This document shows, piece by piece, positions 26,311-35,370 of a stretch of DNA of 64,000 bases (positions within the stretch are counted from its first letter, which is position 1; each line of letters begins with the position of its first letter). The DNA comes from Streptomyces sp. HUAS CB01 (GTDB lineage: Bacteria; Actinomycetota; Actinomycetes; Streptomycetales; Streptomycetaceae), in NCBI RefSeq assembly GCF_030406905.1, contig NZ_CP129137.1, positions 2,111,001 through 2,175,000 of the forward strand, given 5' to 3'. Both the position numbers and the translations under genes were made by a program. The notes under the pieces are model-generated. The model was given only the letters and a program-made list of their open reading frames with translations, did not search any database and was not told the origin of the DNA.

Positions 26311-26481
26311 CCCCGGCCCGGGGCGGAGCCCGAACGGGGCGGGGGACCCTGCGCGCCCAGGGCGGATCGGGGCCTGCGCGGGGGCGGGGTCCGACGAGGC
26401 GGGCCCGGATCTCCGGCCCCGTCCGCGGGCCCGCGAGGTGGCGCGGACCACAGTGCCGGGACATCGCGTCAGAGAGACGAT

Positions 26482-26487
26482 TACACT
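26482..26487 (+). promoter_or_regulatory. leaderless-type -10 element of nadE
   Basis: TACACT (TANNNT) ends 6 nt before the GTG start at 26494, and no ribosome site is present. This is the standard layout of a leaderless actinobacterial promoter. Confidence 0.65.
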
Positions 26488-26493
26488 GGGCGC

Positions 26494-28254
26494 GTGCCTC
26501 AACTTCGCCTCGCTCTGAATCAGATCGACTCGACGGTCGGCGATCTCGCCGGCAACGCCGGGTCGATCGTGCACTGGACCCGGCACGCCGCCGCGCAGGG
26601 CGCGCATCTCATCGCGTTCCCCGAGATGGCGCTGACCGGCTACCCCGTCGAGGACCTGGCCCTGCGGTCGTCCTTCGTCGAGGCGTCACGGGCCGCCCTC
26701 CGCGCGCTCGCGGCACGTCTCGCGGACGAGGGCTTCGGGGAGATCCCCGTGATCGTCGGCTATCTCGACCGCTCCGAGAAGGCGCAGCCCCGGTACGGCC
26801 AGCCCGCCGGGGCCCCGCAGAACGCCGCGGCCGTGCTGCACGGCGGCCGGGTGGCGCTGACGTTCGCCAAGCACCACCTGCCCAACTACGGCGTCTTCGA
26901 CGAGTTCCGTTACTTCGTGCCCGGCGACACCATGCCCGTCGTGCGCGTCCACGGCGTCGACGTCGCGCTCGCCATCTGCGAGGACCTCTGGCAGGACGGC
27001 GGCCGGGTCCCCGCCGCGCGTTCCGCCGAGGCCGGGCTGCTGGTCTCGATCAACGCCTCGCCTTACGAGCGGAACAAGGACGACACCCGCCTGGAACTGG
27101 TCCGAAAGCGAGCCCAGGAGGCCGGCTGCACCACCGCGTACCTCGCGATGATCGGCGGCCAGGACGAACTCGTCTTCGACGGCGACTCGATCGTCGTCGA
27201 CCGGGACGGCGAGGTGATCGCGCGCGCACCGCAGTTCGCCGAGGGCAGCGTGATCCTGGACCTGGACGTCCCGGCCGCGTCCGCCGACGCCCCGACCGGG
27301 CTGGTGGACGACGGGCTGACCATCGACCGGGTCGTCCTCTCCGCCGACCCGCTCCCGTCGTACGAGCGCGAGCTCACGGGCGGTTACGCCCAGCGGCTCG
27401 ACGACGAGGAGGAGGTGTACTCGGCGCTGGTCGTCGGCCTGCGCGCCTACGTCGCCAAGAACGGTTTCCGCTCGGTCGTCGTCGGTCTGTCGGGAGGTAT
27501 CGATTCCGCGCTGGTCGCGGCGATCGCCTGCGACGCACTGGGGGCGGAGAACGTGTACGGCATCTCCATGCCGTCCAGGTACTCCTCGGACCACTCCCGC
27601 GACGACGCCGCCGAACTCGCCCGCCGGACGGGGCTGAACTTCCGCACCGTGTCGATCGAGCCGATGTTCGACGCCTTCATGGGCTCGCTCTCGCTGACCG
27701 GCCTGGCGGAGGAGAACCTCCAGTCGCGGCTGCGCGGCACGACGCTGATGGCCGTGTCCAACCAGGAGGGCCACATCGTGCTCGCGCCGGGCAACAAGTC
27801 CGAGCTGGCGGTGGGGTATTCGACGTTGTACGGCGACTCCGTCGGCGCGTACGGCCCGATCAAGGACGTGTACAAGTCCTCGGTCTTCGGGCTGGCGAAG
27901 TGGCGCAACCGGGCGGCCGAGGAGCGCGGCCAGATCCCGCCGATCCCCGAGAACTCGATCGTCAAGCCGCCGAGTGCCGAACTGCGGCCGGGGCAGGTCG
28001 ACACCGACTCGCTCCCCGACTACGACGTGCTCGACCGGATCCTGGAGCTGTACGTCGACCGCGACCGGGGCAAGGACGCGATCGTGGCGGCGGGCTACGA
28101 CGAGGAACTGGTGGCGAGGGTGCTGCGTCTCGTCGACACCGCCGAGTACAAGCGGCGCCAGTACCCGCCGGGCACGAAGATCTCCGCGAAGGGCTTCGGC
28201 AAGGACCGCCGGCTGCCGATCACGAATCGCTGGCGCGAGACGACGACGCGCTGA
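26494..28254 (+). CDS. nadE: glutamine-dependent NAD+ synthetase
   Basis: A 586-residue two-domain enzyme that makes NAD+ from deamido-NAD+, ATP and glutamine. The N-terminal nitrilase-type glutaminase domain (1 to about 270) shows its triad: Glu44 (AFPEMALTG), Lys in FAKHHLPNYG (about 130) and Cys in AICEDLW (about 168). The C-terminal synthetase domain has the P-loop GLSGGIDSALVAA at about 332-344 and the LAPGNKSELAVGY motif. The GTG start is set by the leaderless -10. Its last 35 bp overlap the 3' end of the convergent exporter gene. Confidence 0.95.
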   Translation: MPQLRLALNQIDSTVGDLAGNAGSIVHWTRHAAAQGAHLIAFPEMALTGYPVEDLALRSSFVEASRAALRALAARLADEGFGEIPVIVGYLDRSEKAQPRYGQPAGAPQNAAAVLHGGRVALTFAKHHLPNYGVFDEFRYFVPGDTMPVVRVHGVDVALAICEDLWQDGGRVPAARSAEAGLLVSINASPYERNKDDTRLELVRKRAQEAGCTTAYLAMIGGQDELVFDGDSIVVDRDGEVIARAPQFAEGSVILDLDVPAASADAPTGLVDDGLTIDRVVLSADPLPSYERELTGGYAQRLDDEEEVYSALVVGLRAYVAKNGFRSVVVGLSGGIDSALVAAIACDALGAENVYGISMPSRYSSDHSRDDAAELARRTGLNFRTVSIEPMFDAFMGSLSLTGLAEENLQSRLRGTTLMAVSNQEGHIVLAPGNKSELAVGYSTLYGDSVGAYGPIKDVYKSSVFGLAKWRNRAAEERGQIPPIPENSIVKPPSAELRPGQVDTDSLPDYDVLDRILELYVDRDRGKDAIVAAGYDEELVARVLRLVDTAEYKRRQYPPGTKISAKGFGKDRRLPITNRWRETTTR

Positions 28255-29452
28255 CGCACGGCCCGTCCGCGGTGAGGGGGCTTCCCGCGACGACGCGGGA
28301 GGTCCCCGTCTCCGTGCGGTCGAGCAGCCCGGCGGCCACCGCGATCGCCAGCCCGACGACGGCGAGGGCCGCGCCGACGAGCGTCGGGGAGGTCCAGCCC
28401 CAGCCGGACGCGATGGCCGCGCCGCCGAGCCACGCACCGCCCGCGTTGGCGAGGTTGAAGGCGGAGTGGTTGGAGGCGGAGGCCAGGGTGGGCGCGTCCT
28501 GGGCCTTGTTCATCACCAGCATCTGGAGCGGCGTCGTGGTCATGAAGCCGACCGCGCCGAGGACGACCACGGTGACGAGCGCCATCCACGGAATGTGCGC
28601 GGTGAAGCGGAAGGCGACGAGCACGAGCGCCAGCGCCGCGAGCGAGCCGTACAGGGTGGGCCGCAGCGCGCGGTCGGTGAGCGGCCCGGCCGCCAGGGCG
28701 CCGAGCGTCATGCCGATGCCGAACAGGGCGAGGACCAGGGTCACGGAGGTCTCGCCGAGGCGCATCACCTCGGTCGTGATGGACGCGAGGTAGGAGTAGA
28801 CGGCGAAGACACCCGCGAAACCGAAGACGGCGGTGAGCAGTCCGAGGAACACCTGCCGGTCGCCGAGGGCGCGCAGTTCGCGGCCGAGGCCCTGGTGGGC
28901 GTCGACGGGCACATGCGGGACGAGCCGGGCGAGGGCGGCCATCGCGACCAGTCCGATCGCGGTGACGACGAGGAAGGTGGCGCGCCAGCCGAGGTGCTGG
29001 CCGAGGAGGGTCGCGGCGGGCACGCCGATGACGTTGGCGACCGTCAGCCCGAGGAACATCGTGGCCACGGCCCGCGCCTGCCGTCCCTCGGCGACGAGCC
29101 GGGCGGCCACGACCGCCCCGACGCCGAAGAACGCTCCGTGCGGCAGTCCGGCGAGGACGCGGCCGGCGAGGAGGGTGCCGAAGCCGGGGGCGAGCGCGGA
29201 GGCGAGATTGCCGACGGTGAACAACGCCATGAGCAGGAGCAGCATCCGCTTGCGCGGAACGCGGGAGCCCAGCGCGGTCAGCAGCGGCGCGCCGATGACG
29301 ACGCCGATCGCGTACGCCGACACGAGCTGCCCGGCGGTGGGGACGGACGTACCGAGATCCTCGGCGACGTTGGGCAGCAGGCCCATCATGACGAATTCGG
29401 TGGTGCCGATGCCGAAGGCGGACACGGCGAGCGCGAGCAGCGCCAGGGGCAT
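28220..29452 (-). CDS. MFS transporter, DHA1 (AraJ/CmlR-like) family
   Basis: A 410-residue, 12-helix exporter. It opens with the family signature FGIGTTEFVMMGLLPNVA, and the loop 2-3 motif lies in GSRVPRKRMLLLLMA. Relatives export arabinose derivatives, chloramphenicol or other small molecules; the substrate is not predictable. The ATG at 29452 has GGAAAGG upstream. The gene converges on nadE and overlaps it by 35 bp. The upstream gap is unusually AT-rich for about 50 bp (29465-29515), which probably marks its promoter. Confidence 0.88.
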   Translation of the reverse strand: MPLALLALAVSAFGIGTTEFVMMGLLPNVAEDLGTSVPTAGQLVSAYAIGVVIGAPLLTALGSRVPRKRMLLLLMALFTVGNLASALAPGFGTLLAGRVLAGLPHGAFFGVGAVVAARLVAEGRQARAVATMFLGLTVANVIGVPAATLLGQHLGWRATFLVVTAIGLVAMAALARLVPHVPVDAHQGLGRELRALGDRQVFLGLLTAVFGFAGVFAVYSYLASITTEVMRLGETSVTLVLALFGIGMTLGALAAGPLTDRALRPTLYGSLAALALVLVAFRFTAHIPWMALVTVVVLGAVGFMTTTPLQMLVMNKAQDAPTLASASNHSAFNLANAGGAWLGGAAIASGWGWTSPTLVGAALAVVGLAIAVAAGLLDRTETGTSRVVAGSPLTADGPCVSASSSRASDS

Positions 29453-30079
29453 GAGAGAGCCTTTCCCAGTTAGTTCTCTAGCGGAACAAAGTCTCTCAGG
29501 CGGATTGTTCCCGCGGATGAACGGGTGGTTGCCGCGGCTTTGCGGTCGGGCTCCGGTGCCGGTCCGGTCCCCGGCCGCCGGAGGGCGCAAGAGGCTGGGG
29601 CCCGCCCTGCGGGAGGGGCACACGCGCCGGTCCCGTCCGCCACACGAGACCCAGCCCTGCCGAAGGGCACAACGCCCGGGCCCGCCCCAGGGGGCACAAG
29701 ACCCAGCCGCCCGCGCGGCACCCGGAGCCGCCGGAGGGCACCAGGCCCTGGCGGCCCTGTGGGCGGGCGGGTCGGTCACGGCCCGGCGTCCGGGAGCCTA
29801 GGCACCGGATCGCCGGTCGCCGGTCGCCGGTCGCCCAAAGCTTCGCGATCGCCGGTGCTGCCGGAAAGGCTCCGGGCCGGTCGGAAGGGAACCTGGCCGG
29901 TCGGGCACGTCTGGGCCGGTGGAAAAGGCCCGGTCCGGCAGACCCGGACCGGTCGGGCGAGGCCGGGCCGGTCGGGCGAGGCCGGGCCGGTCGGGCGAGG
30001 CCGGGCCGGTCGGGCGAGGCCGGGCCGGTCGGGCGAGGCCGGGCCGGTCGGAAGGGCCCCGCGGCCGGCCTGTCCGCGG
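29453..30079. other. gene-free gap with promoter and tandem repeats
   Basis: This 627-bp gap has two parts. Bases 29453-29520 are relatively AT-rich and likely hold the exporter promoter. The rest is GC-rich with short repeats (GATCGCCGGTCGCCGGTCGC near 29810-29830) and a regular 19-bp tandem array at 29951-30045. No gene was supported. Confidence 0.55.
29951..30045. repeat. tandem repeat, five copies of 19 bp
   Basis: The unit GGTCGGGCGAGGCCGGGCC is repeated five times without change, followed by a partial copy. It lies just beyond the 3' end of the nuclease gene. No spacers are present, so it is not a CRISPR array. Confidence 0.9.
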
Positions 30080-31102
30080 TCAGAACCGGACGCTGGCCGC
30101 TATGGGCAGATGGTCGCTGGCCGTGCGCGGCAGCGTCCAGGACGAGACCGGCTCGACGCCCTTCACCATGATCTGGTCGATCCGGGCCATCGGGAACGAC
30201 GCCGGCCAGCTGAAGCCGAAGCCGTCGCCCGCGGCACCCTGCGTCGAGCGCATCTGGGAGGTGACCGCGTTCAGGGAGCGGTCGTTCATGGTGCCGTTGA
30301 GGTCGCCGAGGAGCACGACGCGGCCCACCCGGTCACGGGCGATCGCCTCGCCGAGCGCGTCGGCGCTGGTGTCGCGCTGGCTCGCGGTGAAGCCCGCGTT
30401 CATCTTGACCCGTACCGACGGCAGGTGCGCCACGTAGACCGCGACGTCGCCGGACGGGGTGGCGACGGTGGAGCGCATGGCGCGGACCCAGCCGAGCCGG
30501 ATGTCGACGGGCCGGGTGTCGCTCATCGGGTACTTGCTCCACAGGCCGACCGTCCCCTGCACGGAGTGGTAGCGGTACTGGGGGGCCAGCGCCTTCTCGT
30601 ACGCCGGGACCGCGTCACCCGTGAGCTCCTCCAGGGCGACGACGTCGGCACCGGAGGCGGCGACCTCGCGGGCCGTGCCCTCCGGGTCGGTGTTCTCGGC
30701 GTTGACGTTGTGGGTGGCGACGGTGAGGTTCCCGCCGTCGCCCGACTTGTCGGTGAGGAGTCCGCCGAAGAGGTTCAGCCACACGATCGCCGGGACGAGC
30801 AGCGCGATCAGTGCCGTGGCGGAGCGCCGCACGAGCGCGAGGGCCAGCAGTACCGGCACGAGCAGCCCCAGCCAGGGCAGGAACGTCTCGGTGAGGCTGC
30901 CGACGTTGCCGACCCTGTTGGGGATCTGCGCGTGCAGGATCATCAGCAGACCGGTGACGATCGCGATCACCGCGAGGACGATGCCGCGCCGCCAGATGCC
31001 GGGATCGCTCCGCCAGCGGTCGAGCAGGGCCCGGAGCCGGGAACCGGGGCGGGGGTCCTCCGCGCTGCCGTGTCCCGTTTCCGTCATGTATGCCTGCCGC
31101 AT
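30080..31102 (-). CDS. membrane-anchored endonuclease/exonuclease/phosphatase-family protein
   Basis: A 340-residue protein. Three membrane segments (about 40-58, 68-90 and 94-112) precede an extracytoplasmic EEP domain. Catalytic motifs are THNVNAEN, VVALEEL (metal Glu), LLGDLNGTMND (Asp-x-Asn) and the final TASDHLPI (Asp-His). Such proteins may hydrolyse nucleic acids, phospholipids or inositol phosphates outside the cell. I chose the ATG at 31102 because GAGGA lies 8 nt upstream; ATGs at 31132 and 31087 are alternatives. Confidence 0.83.
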   Translation of the reverse strand: MRQAYMTETGHGSAEDPRPGSRLRALLDRWRSDPGIWRRGIVLAVIAIVTGLLMILHAQIPNRVGNVGSLTETFLPWLGLLVPVLLALALVRRSATALIALLVPAIVWLNLFGGLLTDKSGDGGNLTVATHNVNAENTDPEGTAREVAASGADVVALEELTGDAVPAYEKALAPQYRYHSVQGTVGLWSKYPMSDTRPVDIRLGWVRAMRSTVATPSGDVAVYVAHLPSVRVKMNAGFTASQRDTSADALGEAIARDRVGRVVLLGDLNGTMNDRSLNAVTSQMRSTQGAAGDGFGFSWPASFPMARIDQIMVKGVEPVSSWTLPRTASDHLPIAASVRF

Positions 31103-31388
31103 GTGCGTAGTCCTCACTGCCTTGCCGTGCACACCTTGCCCGCCACGACCCTAGGCGATGCCGGGTGTCTTTCTGCCGTACGGGTTCGAGGACGACCGGG
31201 CGCCGCGACGGGTTCCGATCAAGGTCCGTGACGGCGCGGCTGTGACAGAACGCGCACACTGGCCGACGCGGCGTGCGCCGAGGGCCGGGAGGAGGGCGGG
31301 GAGCGCGGCCAGGGGCACGACGACGGCGGAGGGAGCAGGGGCCGGCGGAGCAGGGCGGGGCGCGAGTCGGCGTGAGGACCGCAAGGGA

Positions 31389-32210
31389 TCAGGACGGCCG
31401 CGGACCGAGGCCCTCCAGCACGGCCCTGACCATGCGTTCCGCGAGGTCGCCGGGCAACGGGGCGTCGGGCCGCATCACCGCACGCACGAGCATCGGGCCG
31501 ACGATCAGGTCGTTGAGCAGGTCGATGTCCAGGTCGTCGCGGATCTCGCCCCGGGCGACGCCGCGGCGCAGGATCTCCAGCACGGTCGCCCGGCGCGGGT
31601 CGATGACCGTCGCGACGTACGCGTCCCACAGCTTGGGGTGGCTCTTCATCTGGGCGCGGACGTTGTGCAGCAGCGCGGACGAGCGCTGGGCGAGACCGCC
31701 GAGACGTACCGACTCCAGCATGACGACGAGGTCGTCACGGGCGGAGGTGCCGGGCAGATCGGGGTCCGGCGGCTCGATGTCGCGCACGACGTCGACGAAC
31801 AGCTCCTCCTTGTCGGCCCAGCGCCGGTAGATGGTGGCCTTGCCGACCCCCGCGGTGCGGGCGATGCGCTCGATGGAGATGTCGCCCAGCGGCAGCCCCT
31901 CCTCCAGCAGGGTGACGACCGCCTCGCGGATGGACCGCTCGGCCGCCTCGCTCCGGGGCCTGCCGCGGCGCGGAGCACCCCCGGGCGCGACCACGGCACC
32001 CGGGCGCCCGCCCGTCCCCGTGTCCCCTGCCACTCCGGCCCCTGTCACTCCGGCCCCGCTCGCCACAGCCGCCTCCGCTCCGTCCCGTCCGTCCCGCGTT
32101 CCCCGTCGCGTCGTTCCGCGCGGCGCGGCGCGGCTGCCGGTCCGCCCCGCCGGACGCGTGCCCCGGCCCGCCGCTCGACGCGTCCCCGGATTCTCGCGTA
32201 CTCCGGTCAT
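31389..32210 (-). CDS. TetR-family repressor with long disordered N-terminus
   Basis: A 273-residue regulator. The helix-turn-helix lies at about 85-130 ([12 protein letters not shown] and [22 protein letters not shown]), with a C-terminal ligand domain. The first 75 residues are Gly/Ala/Arg-rich and look disordered. The ATG overlaps the exporter stop (ATGA), so the two genes are co-translated; a later internal start cannot be excluded. It probably represses its own operon by binding the perfect palindrome at 33839-33867 and releases when the exported drug binds. Confidence 0.85.
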   Translation of the reverse strand: MTGVRENPGTRRAAGRGTRPAGRTGSRAAPRGTTRRGTRDGRDGAEAAVASGAGVTGAGVAGDTGTGGRPGAVVAPGGAPRRGRPRSEAAERSIREAVVTLLEEGLPLGDISIERIARTAGVGKATIYRRWADKEELFVDVVRDIEPPDPDLPGTSARDDLVVMLESVRLGGLAQRSSALLHNVRAQMKSHPKLWDAYVATVIDPRRATVLEILRRGVARGEIRDDLDIDLLNDLIVGPMLVRAVMRPDAPLPGDLAERMVRAVLEGLGPRPS

Positions 32211-33826
32211 CCCCGGCCCACCTCCGCCGCCGGGCGCTCGTCCGGCACAGGGGCGGGGTCCGCACCGGGCCTGCGACGGCCGGGCAGGTACACCGCCACG
32301 ACCACCGCGCCGATGAGCGTCACCGTCGCCGCGCACAGCGCCGCCAGGTGCATGGCGACGAGGAAGGCCTCGTGCGCGGGCGCGACGAGGAGCTGTCCGG
32401 CGGGGCCGAGCCGTTCGGCCACGGCCAGTGTCGCCTCCAGGGACTCGCCCGCCGCGTGCTTGGCCGCGTCCGGGACACCGGGTGCCCGTTCCAGGGTGCT
32501 CTCGATCCCGCCCCGGTACGCGGCGGACAGCAGCGAGCCGAGCACGGCCACGCCCAGCGCGCCGCCGATCTGCCGGAAGGTGTTGTTGATCGCGGAGGCC
32601 ACGCCCGCCTTCTCCCTCGGCAGAGCCTGCATGACCGTGACCGTGACGGGCGACATGACGTGCCCCATCCCGGCGCCCTGCACGAAGAAGGCGAGCTCCA
32701 GCGCCCACACCGGGGTCGAGGCGTCGAAGAAGGCGAAGCAGGCGAGCCCGGTCGCGATCATCATCATTCCGGCCGTGCAGGTCGCCTTGGCGCCGAAACG
32801 GGCGACGGCCAGCCGGGCCCGGGGCGCGAACAGCGACTGGGCGATCGCGAGCGGCAGCACGAGCAGGCCGGCCTGGAGCGGGCTGTAGCCGAGCACGCTC
32901 TGGAGGTAGAACACCGAGAAGAACGCGACGCCCATCATCGAGAGGAAGGCCAGCGCGGTCGCGGTGATCGCGGCGGAGAACGCGGGATTCCTGAAGTACG
33001 AGAAGTCCAGCGCCGGATGGTCGATGCGGTGCTCGTACACCACGAACACCGCCAGCACGGCCAGTCCGCCGACCAGGGGCAGCAGCACCGACCGGTCGGA
33101 GAGCGAGGCGAGTTCACCGCCGTGGATGATCCCGTAGACGAGGAGGACGAGCCCGACGACGGACAGCACCACGCCGACGGGGTCGATCCGGCCGGGGTCG
33201 GGATCCCGGGAGTCCGGGATCAGCAGCGCCATCGCGACGAAGCCGACGATCACCACCGGGACGTTGACCAGGAAGATCGAGCCCCACCAGAAGTGTTCGA
33301 GCAACAGCCCGCCCGTGAGCGGGCCGAGGGCGATGGCGATGCCCACCCCGCCCGCCCAGATGCCGATGGCCTTGGCCTGCTCGTCCCGTTCGAAGACGTT
33401 CATGAGGACGGCGAGGGTCGCCGGCATCACGAACGCGGCGCCGAAGCCCATCACCGCGCGGTACGCGATGAGCTCGCCGGACGAGCCGGAGAACGCGGCC
33501 AGCGCCGAGCCGATGCCGAACACGGCCATGCCGAACAGCAGCGTTCTCCTGCGGCCCGCGCGGTCGCCGATCAGACCGGCCGTGAAGAGCAGTGCGGCGA
33601 AGACGAGGGTGTAGGAGTTGATGGCCCATTCCAGCTCCCCCTGCGTGGCGCCGATGCCGACGGGCGCGGGGGAGGCGATGGTCTTGACCGCGACGTTCAG
33701 GACCGAGTGGTCCAGCACCATGATGAGCACGGTGAACATCAGGACGGCCAGAATGAGCCAGCGACGTCGGTGAACGGCTTCCGGAACCCGGGGTGGGGCG
33801 GGGGGTGCGCCCGGCGGTGTGGACAT
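32207..33826 (-). CDS. MFS multidrug exporter, DHA2 (EmrB/QacA) family, 14 helices
   Basis: A 539-residue transporter with about 14 membrane segments. DHA2 signatures are [15 protein letters not shown] in helix 1 and [17 protein letters not shown] in loop 2-3. Members extrude hydrophobic drugs with protons. The ATG at 33826 is 13 bp from the nearest arm of the palindrome, so the operator lies in the promoter or 5' leader. It forms an operon with the TetR gene, exporter first. Confidence 0.9.
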   Translation of the reverse strand: MSTPPGAPPAPPRVPEAVHRRRWLILAVLMFTVLIMVLDHSVLNVAVKTIASPAPVGIGATQGELEWAINSYTLVFAALLFTAGLIGDRAGRRRTLLFGMAVFGIGSALAAFSGSSGELIAYRAVMGFGAAFVMPATLAVLMNVFERDEQAKAIGIWAGGVGIAIALGPLTGGLLLEHFWWGSIFLVNVPVVIVGFVAMALLIPDSRDPDPGRIDPVGVVLSVVGLVLLVYGIIHGGELASLSDRSVLLPLVGGLAVLAVFVVYEHRIDHPALDFSYFRNPAFSAAITATALAFLSMMGVAFFSVFYLQSVLGYSPLQAGLLVLPLAIAQSLFAPRARLAVARFGAKATCTAGMMMIATGLACFAFFDASTPVWALELAFFVQGAGMGHVMSPVTVTVMQALPREKAGVASAINNTFRQIGGALGVAVLGSLLSAAYRGGIESTLERAPGVPDAAKHAAGESLEATLAVAERLGPAGQLLVAPAHEAFLVAMHLAALCAATVTLIGAVVVAVYLPGRRRPGADPAPVPDERPAAEVGRG

Positions 33827-33838
33827 GACCGAAGCGTA

Positions 33839-33867
33839 TTTCTATACGGCACCGTCTCGTATAGAAA
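33839..33867. promoter_or_regulatory. perfect palindromic operator of the TetR/DHA2 operon
   Basis: TTTCTATACG (33839-33848) and CGTATAGAAA (33858-33867) are exact reverse complements around a 9-nt centre. It is an AT-rich island in very GC-rich DNA, directly upstream of the exporter start. It is a typical TetR-family site. Confidence 0.82.
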
Positions 33868-34009
33868 AGTTGGGCCGTTGGTGTCGGGACCGGCCAACAT
33901 TGCGGCATGTGAACGGGGCCACTTCACGCGACGGGCGCGGGGATGCCACCATGGACGCGGTCCGGGGACGCCGTAAGGGCGCCTCGAGATGACGAAGGAG
34001 CCGTTCACC

Positions 34010-34876
34010 ATGACGCTTCAGGCTGCCCAGACGCAGCCCGCCGACAGCAGCGGCAAGGCGCTGTACGGCGGCAAGGGCACTCGCCGCATCTCCGTCCACG
34101 ACATCGCCACCGCCAAGGAGCGCGGCGAGAAGTGGCCCATGCTCACCGCCTACGACGCCATGACGGCGTCCGTCTTCGACGAGGCCGGCATCCCGGTGAT
34201 GCTGGTCGGCGACTCGATGGGCAACTGTCACCTCGGCTACGACACCACCGTGCCCGTCACGATGGACGAGATGACGCTGCTGTCCGCGGCCGTCGTACGG
34301 GGCACGAAGCGCGCCCTGATCGTCGGCGACCTCCCCTTCGGCTCGTACCAGGAGGGTCCCGTCCAGGCGCTGCGCTCGGCGACCCGGCTGGTGAAGGAGG
34401 CCGGGGTCGGCGCCGTCAAGCTGGAGGGCGGGGAGCGTTCCCTCCCGCAGACCGAGATGCTGGTGCAGGCGGGCATCCCCGTCATGTCCCACCTGGGTCT
34501 GACCCCGCAGTCGGTCAACACGATGGGCTACCGGGTGCAGGGGCGCGGCGACGAGGCCGCCCACCGGCTGCTGCGCGACGCCAAGGCGGCGCAGGACGCC
34601 GGCGCCTTCGCCGTGGTCCTCGAGCTCGTCCCGGCGGAGCTGGCGGCCGAGGTCACCCGTTCGCTGCACATCCCGACCATCGGTATCGGCGCCGGCCCGG
34701 ACACGGACGCCCAGGTCCTCGTGTGGACGGACATGGCCGGCCTGACGGGCGGCAAGGTGCCGCGCTTCACCAAGCAGTACGCGAACCTGCGGCAGACGCT
34801 CGGCGACGCGGCGAAGGCGTTCGCCGAGGACGTCGTCGGCGGTGCGTTCCCGGCCGAGGAGCACACCTTCCACTGA
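34010..34876 (+). CDS. panB: 3-methyl-2-oxobutanoate hydroxymethyltransferase
   Basis: A 288-residue TIM-barrel enzyme of pantothenate and CoA synthesis. It transfers a hydroxymethyl group from methylene-tetrahydrofolate to 2-oxoisovalerate. The Mg2+/substrate motif VGDSMGNCHLGY, the GDLPFGSYQ loop and VKLEGG are intact, and HLGLTPQSV and IGIGAGPDTDAQVLVW near the C-terminus are conserved. I chose the ATG at 34010 with GAAGGAG nine bases upstream; an ATG at 33989 would swallow that ribosome site. No other pan genes are adjacent. Confidence 0.94.
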   Translation: MTLQAAQTQPADSSGKALYGGKGTRRISVHDIATAKERGEKWPMLTAYDAMTASVFDEAGIPVMLVGDSMGNCHLGYDTTVPVTMDEMTLLSAAVVRGTKRALIVGDLPFGSYQEGPVQALRSATRLVKEAGVGAVKLEGGERSLPQTEMLVQAGIPVMSHLGLTPQSVNTMGYRVQGRGDEAAHRLLRDAKAAQDAGAFAVVLELVPAELAAEVTRSLHIPTIGIGAGPDTDAQVLVWTDMAGLTGGKVPRFTKQYANLRQTLGDAAKAFAEDVVGGAFPAEEHTFH

Positions 34877-34888
34877 CCGCGTGCGGAA

Positions 34889-34916
34889 GCCGGTGCCCGG
34901 ACGGCCGGGCACCGGC
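34889..34916 (+). terminator. hairpin terminator after panB
   Basis: GCCGGTGCCCGG and CCGGGCACCGGC are perfect 12-bp arms around the loop ACGG, 12 bp after the panB stop. Confidence 0.82.
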
Positions 34917-35044
34917 GCCGGTCACGGCATCACCGCCCCACGCCTCACGAGCCACTGCGGCACCACGGCAGCCCGCCGATCTTCCCCCGTCGGCGGGCTG
35001 CCGCCTTTCCGGTACGGCGGGATCCGGCGGCGACTCGCCGGAGG

Positions 35045-35183
35045 CTCGTGTCCCGGGATCGCCGTCGGCGAGCGCCCTGGCGCCCTCGGACGCCAGCCGC
35101 CCGAACCGGTGCAGGTCGATGTCCTCGGGTCCGGCGCCCAGCCGGTAGCCGCCGTCCGCCGAGAGCACCGCGCAGTAGCGCAC
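35045..35183 (-). pseudogene. relic of a SARP/AfsR-type regulator (BTAD segment)
   Basis: The reverse strand encodes GGYRLGAGPEDIDLHRF, then GRLASEGARALADGDPG. It matches the start of the bacterial transcriptional activation domain of SARP regulators as I know it (pattern GYRL...DVDLHRFERLV..GRAALAAGDP). No winged-helix domain precedes it and no further helical repeats follow, so only a fragment of about 45 residues remains. The rest of the 34917-35370 gap shows nothing else. Confidence 0.5.
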
Positions 35184-35370
35184 CCGCCCATTCTCCGGTG
35201 ACGCCGGAGCCGCACTCCGCCCGGTTCCGGCACCGCGGCGGAACTCCCGCCCCGTCCGGGTCGTTCTGGCCGTGCCGCCTGTACGGTCGGCGTGCGATCG
35301 GTGTCCCGGATCCGCGGATCGCCCGCCCGCCGGTCACGTACCCGCCGACCACGCCCCTGGAGCGCCCTCG

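Noticed and set aside
23998..28254. A single forward frame of 1418 codons ending with NadE
   Set aside because: Only the last 586 codons from the GTG at 26494 match NadE; the upstream part is antisense or out of frame to other genes.
29951..30045. Regular repeats considered as a CRISPR array
   Set aside because: The 19-bp units are contiguous, without unique spacers, and no cas genes are near.
31389..32708. TetR gene start placed upstream at 32708
   Set aside because: That extension lies inside the DHA2 exporter gene in another frame; the ATGA overlap at 32210 is more plausible.
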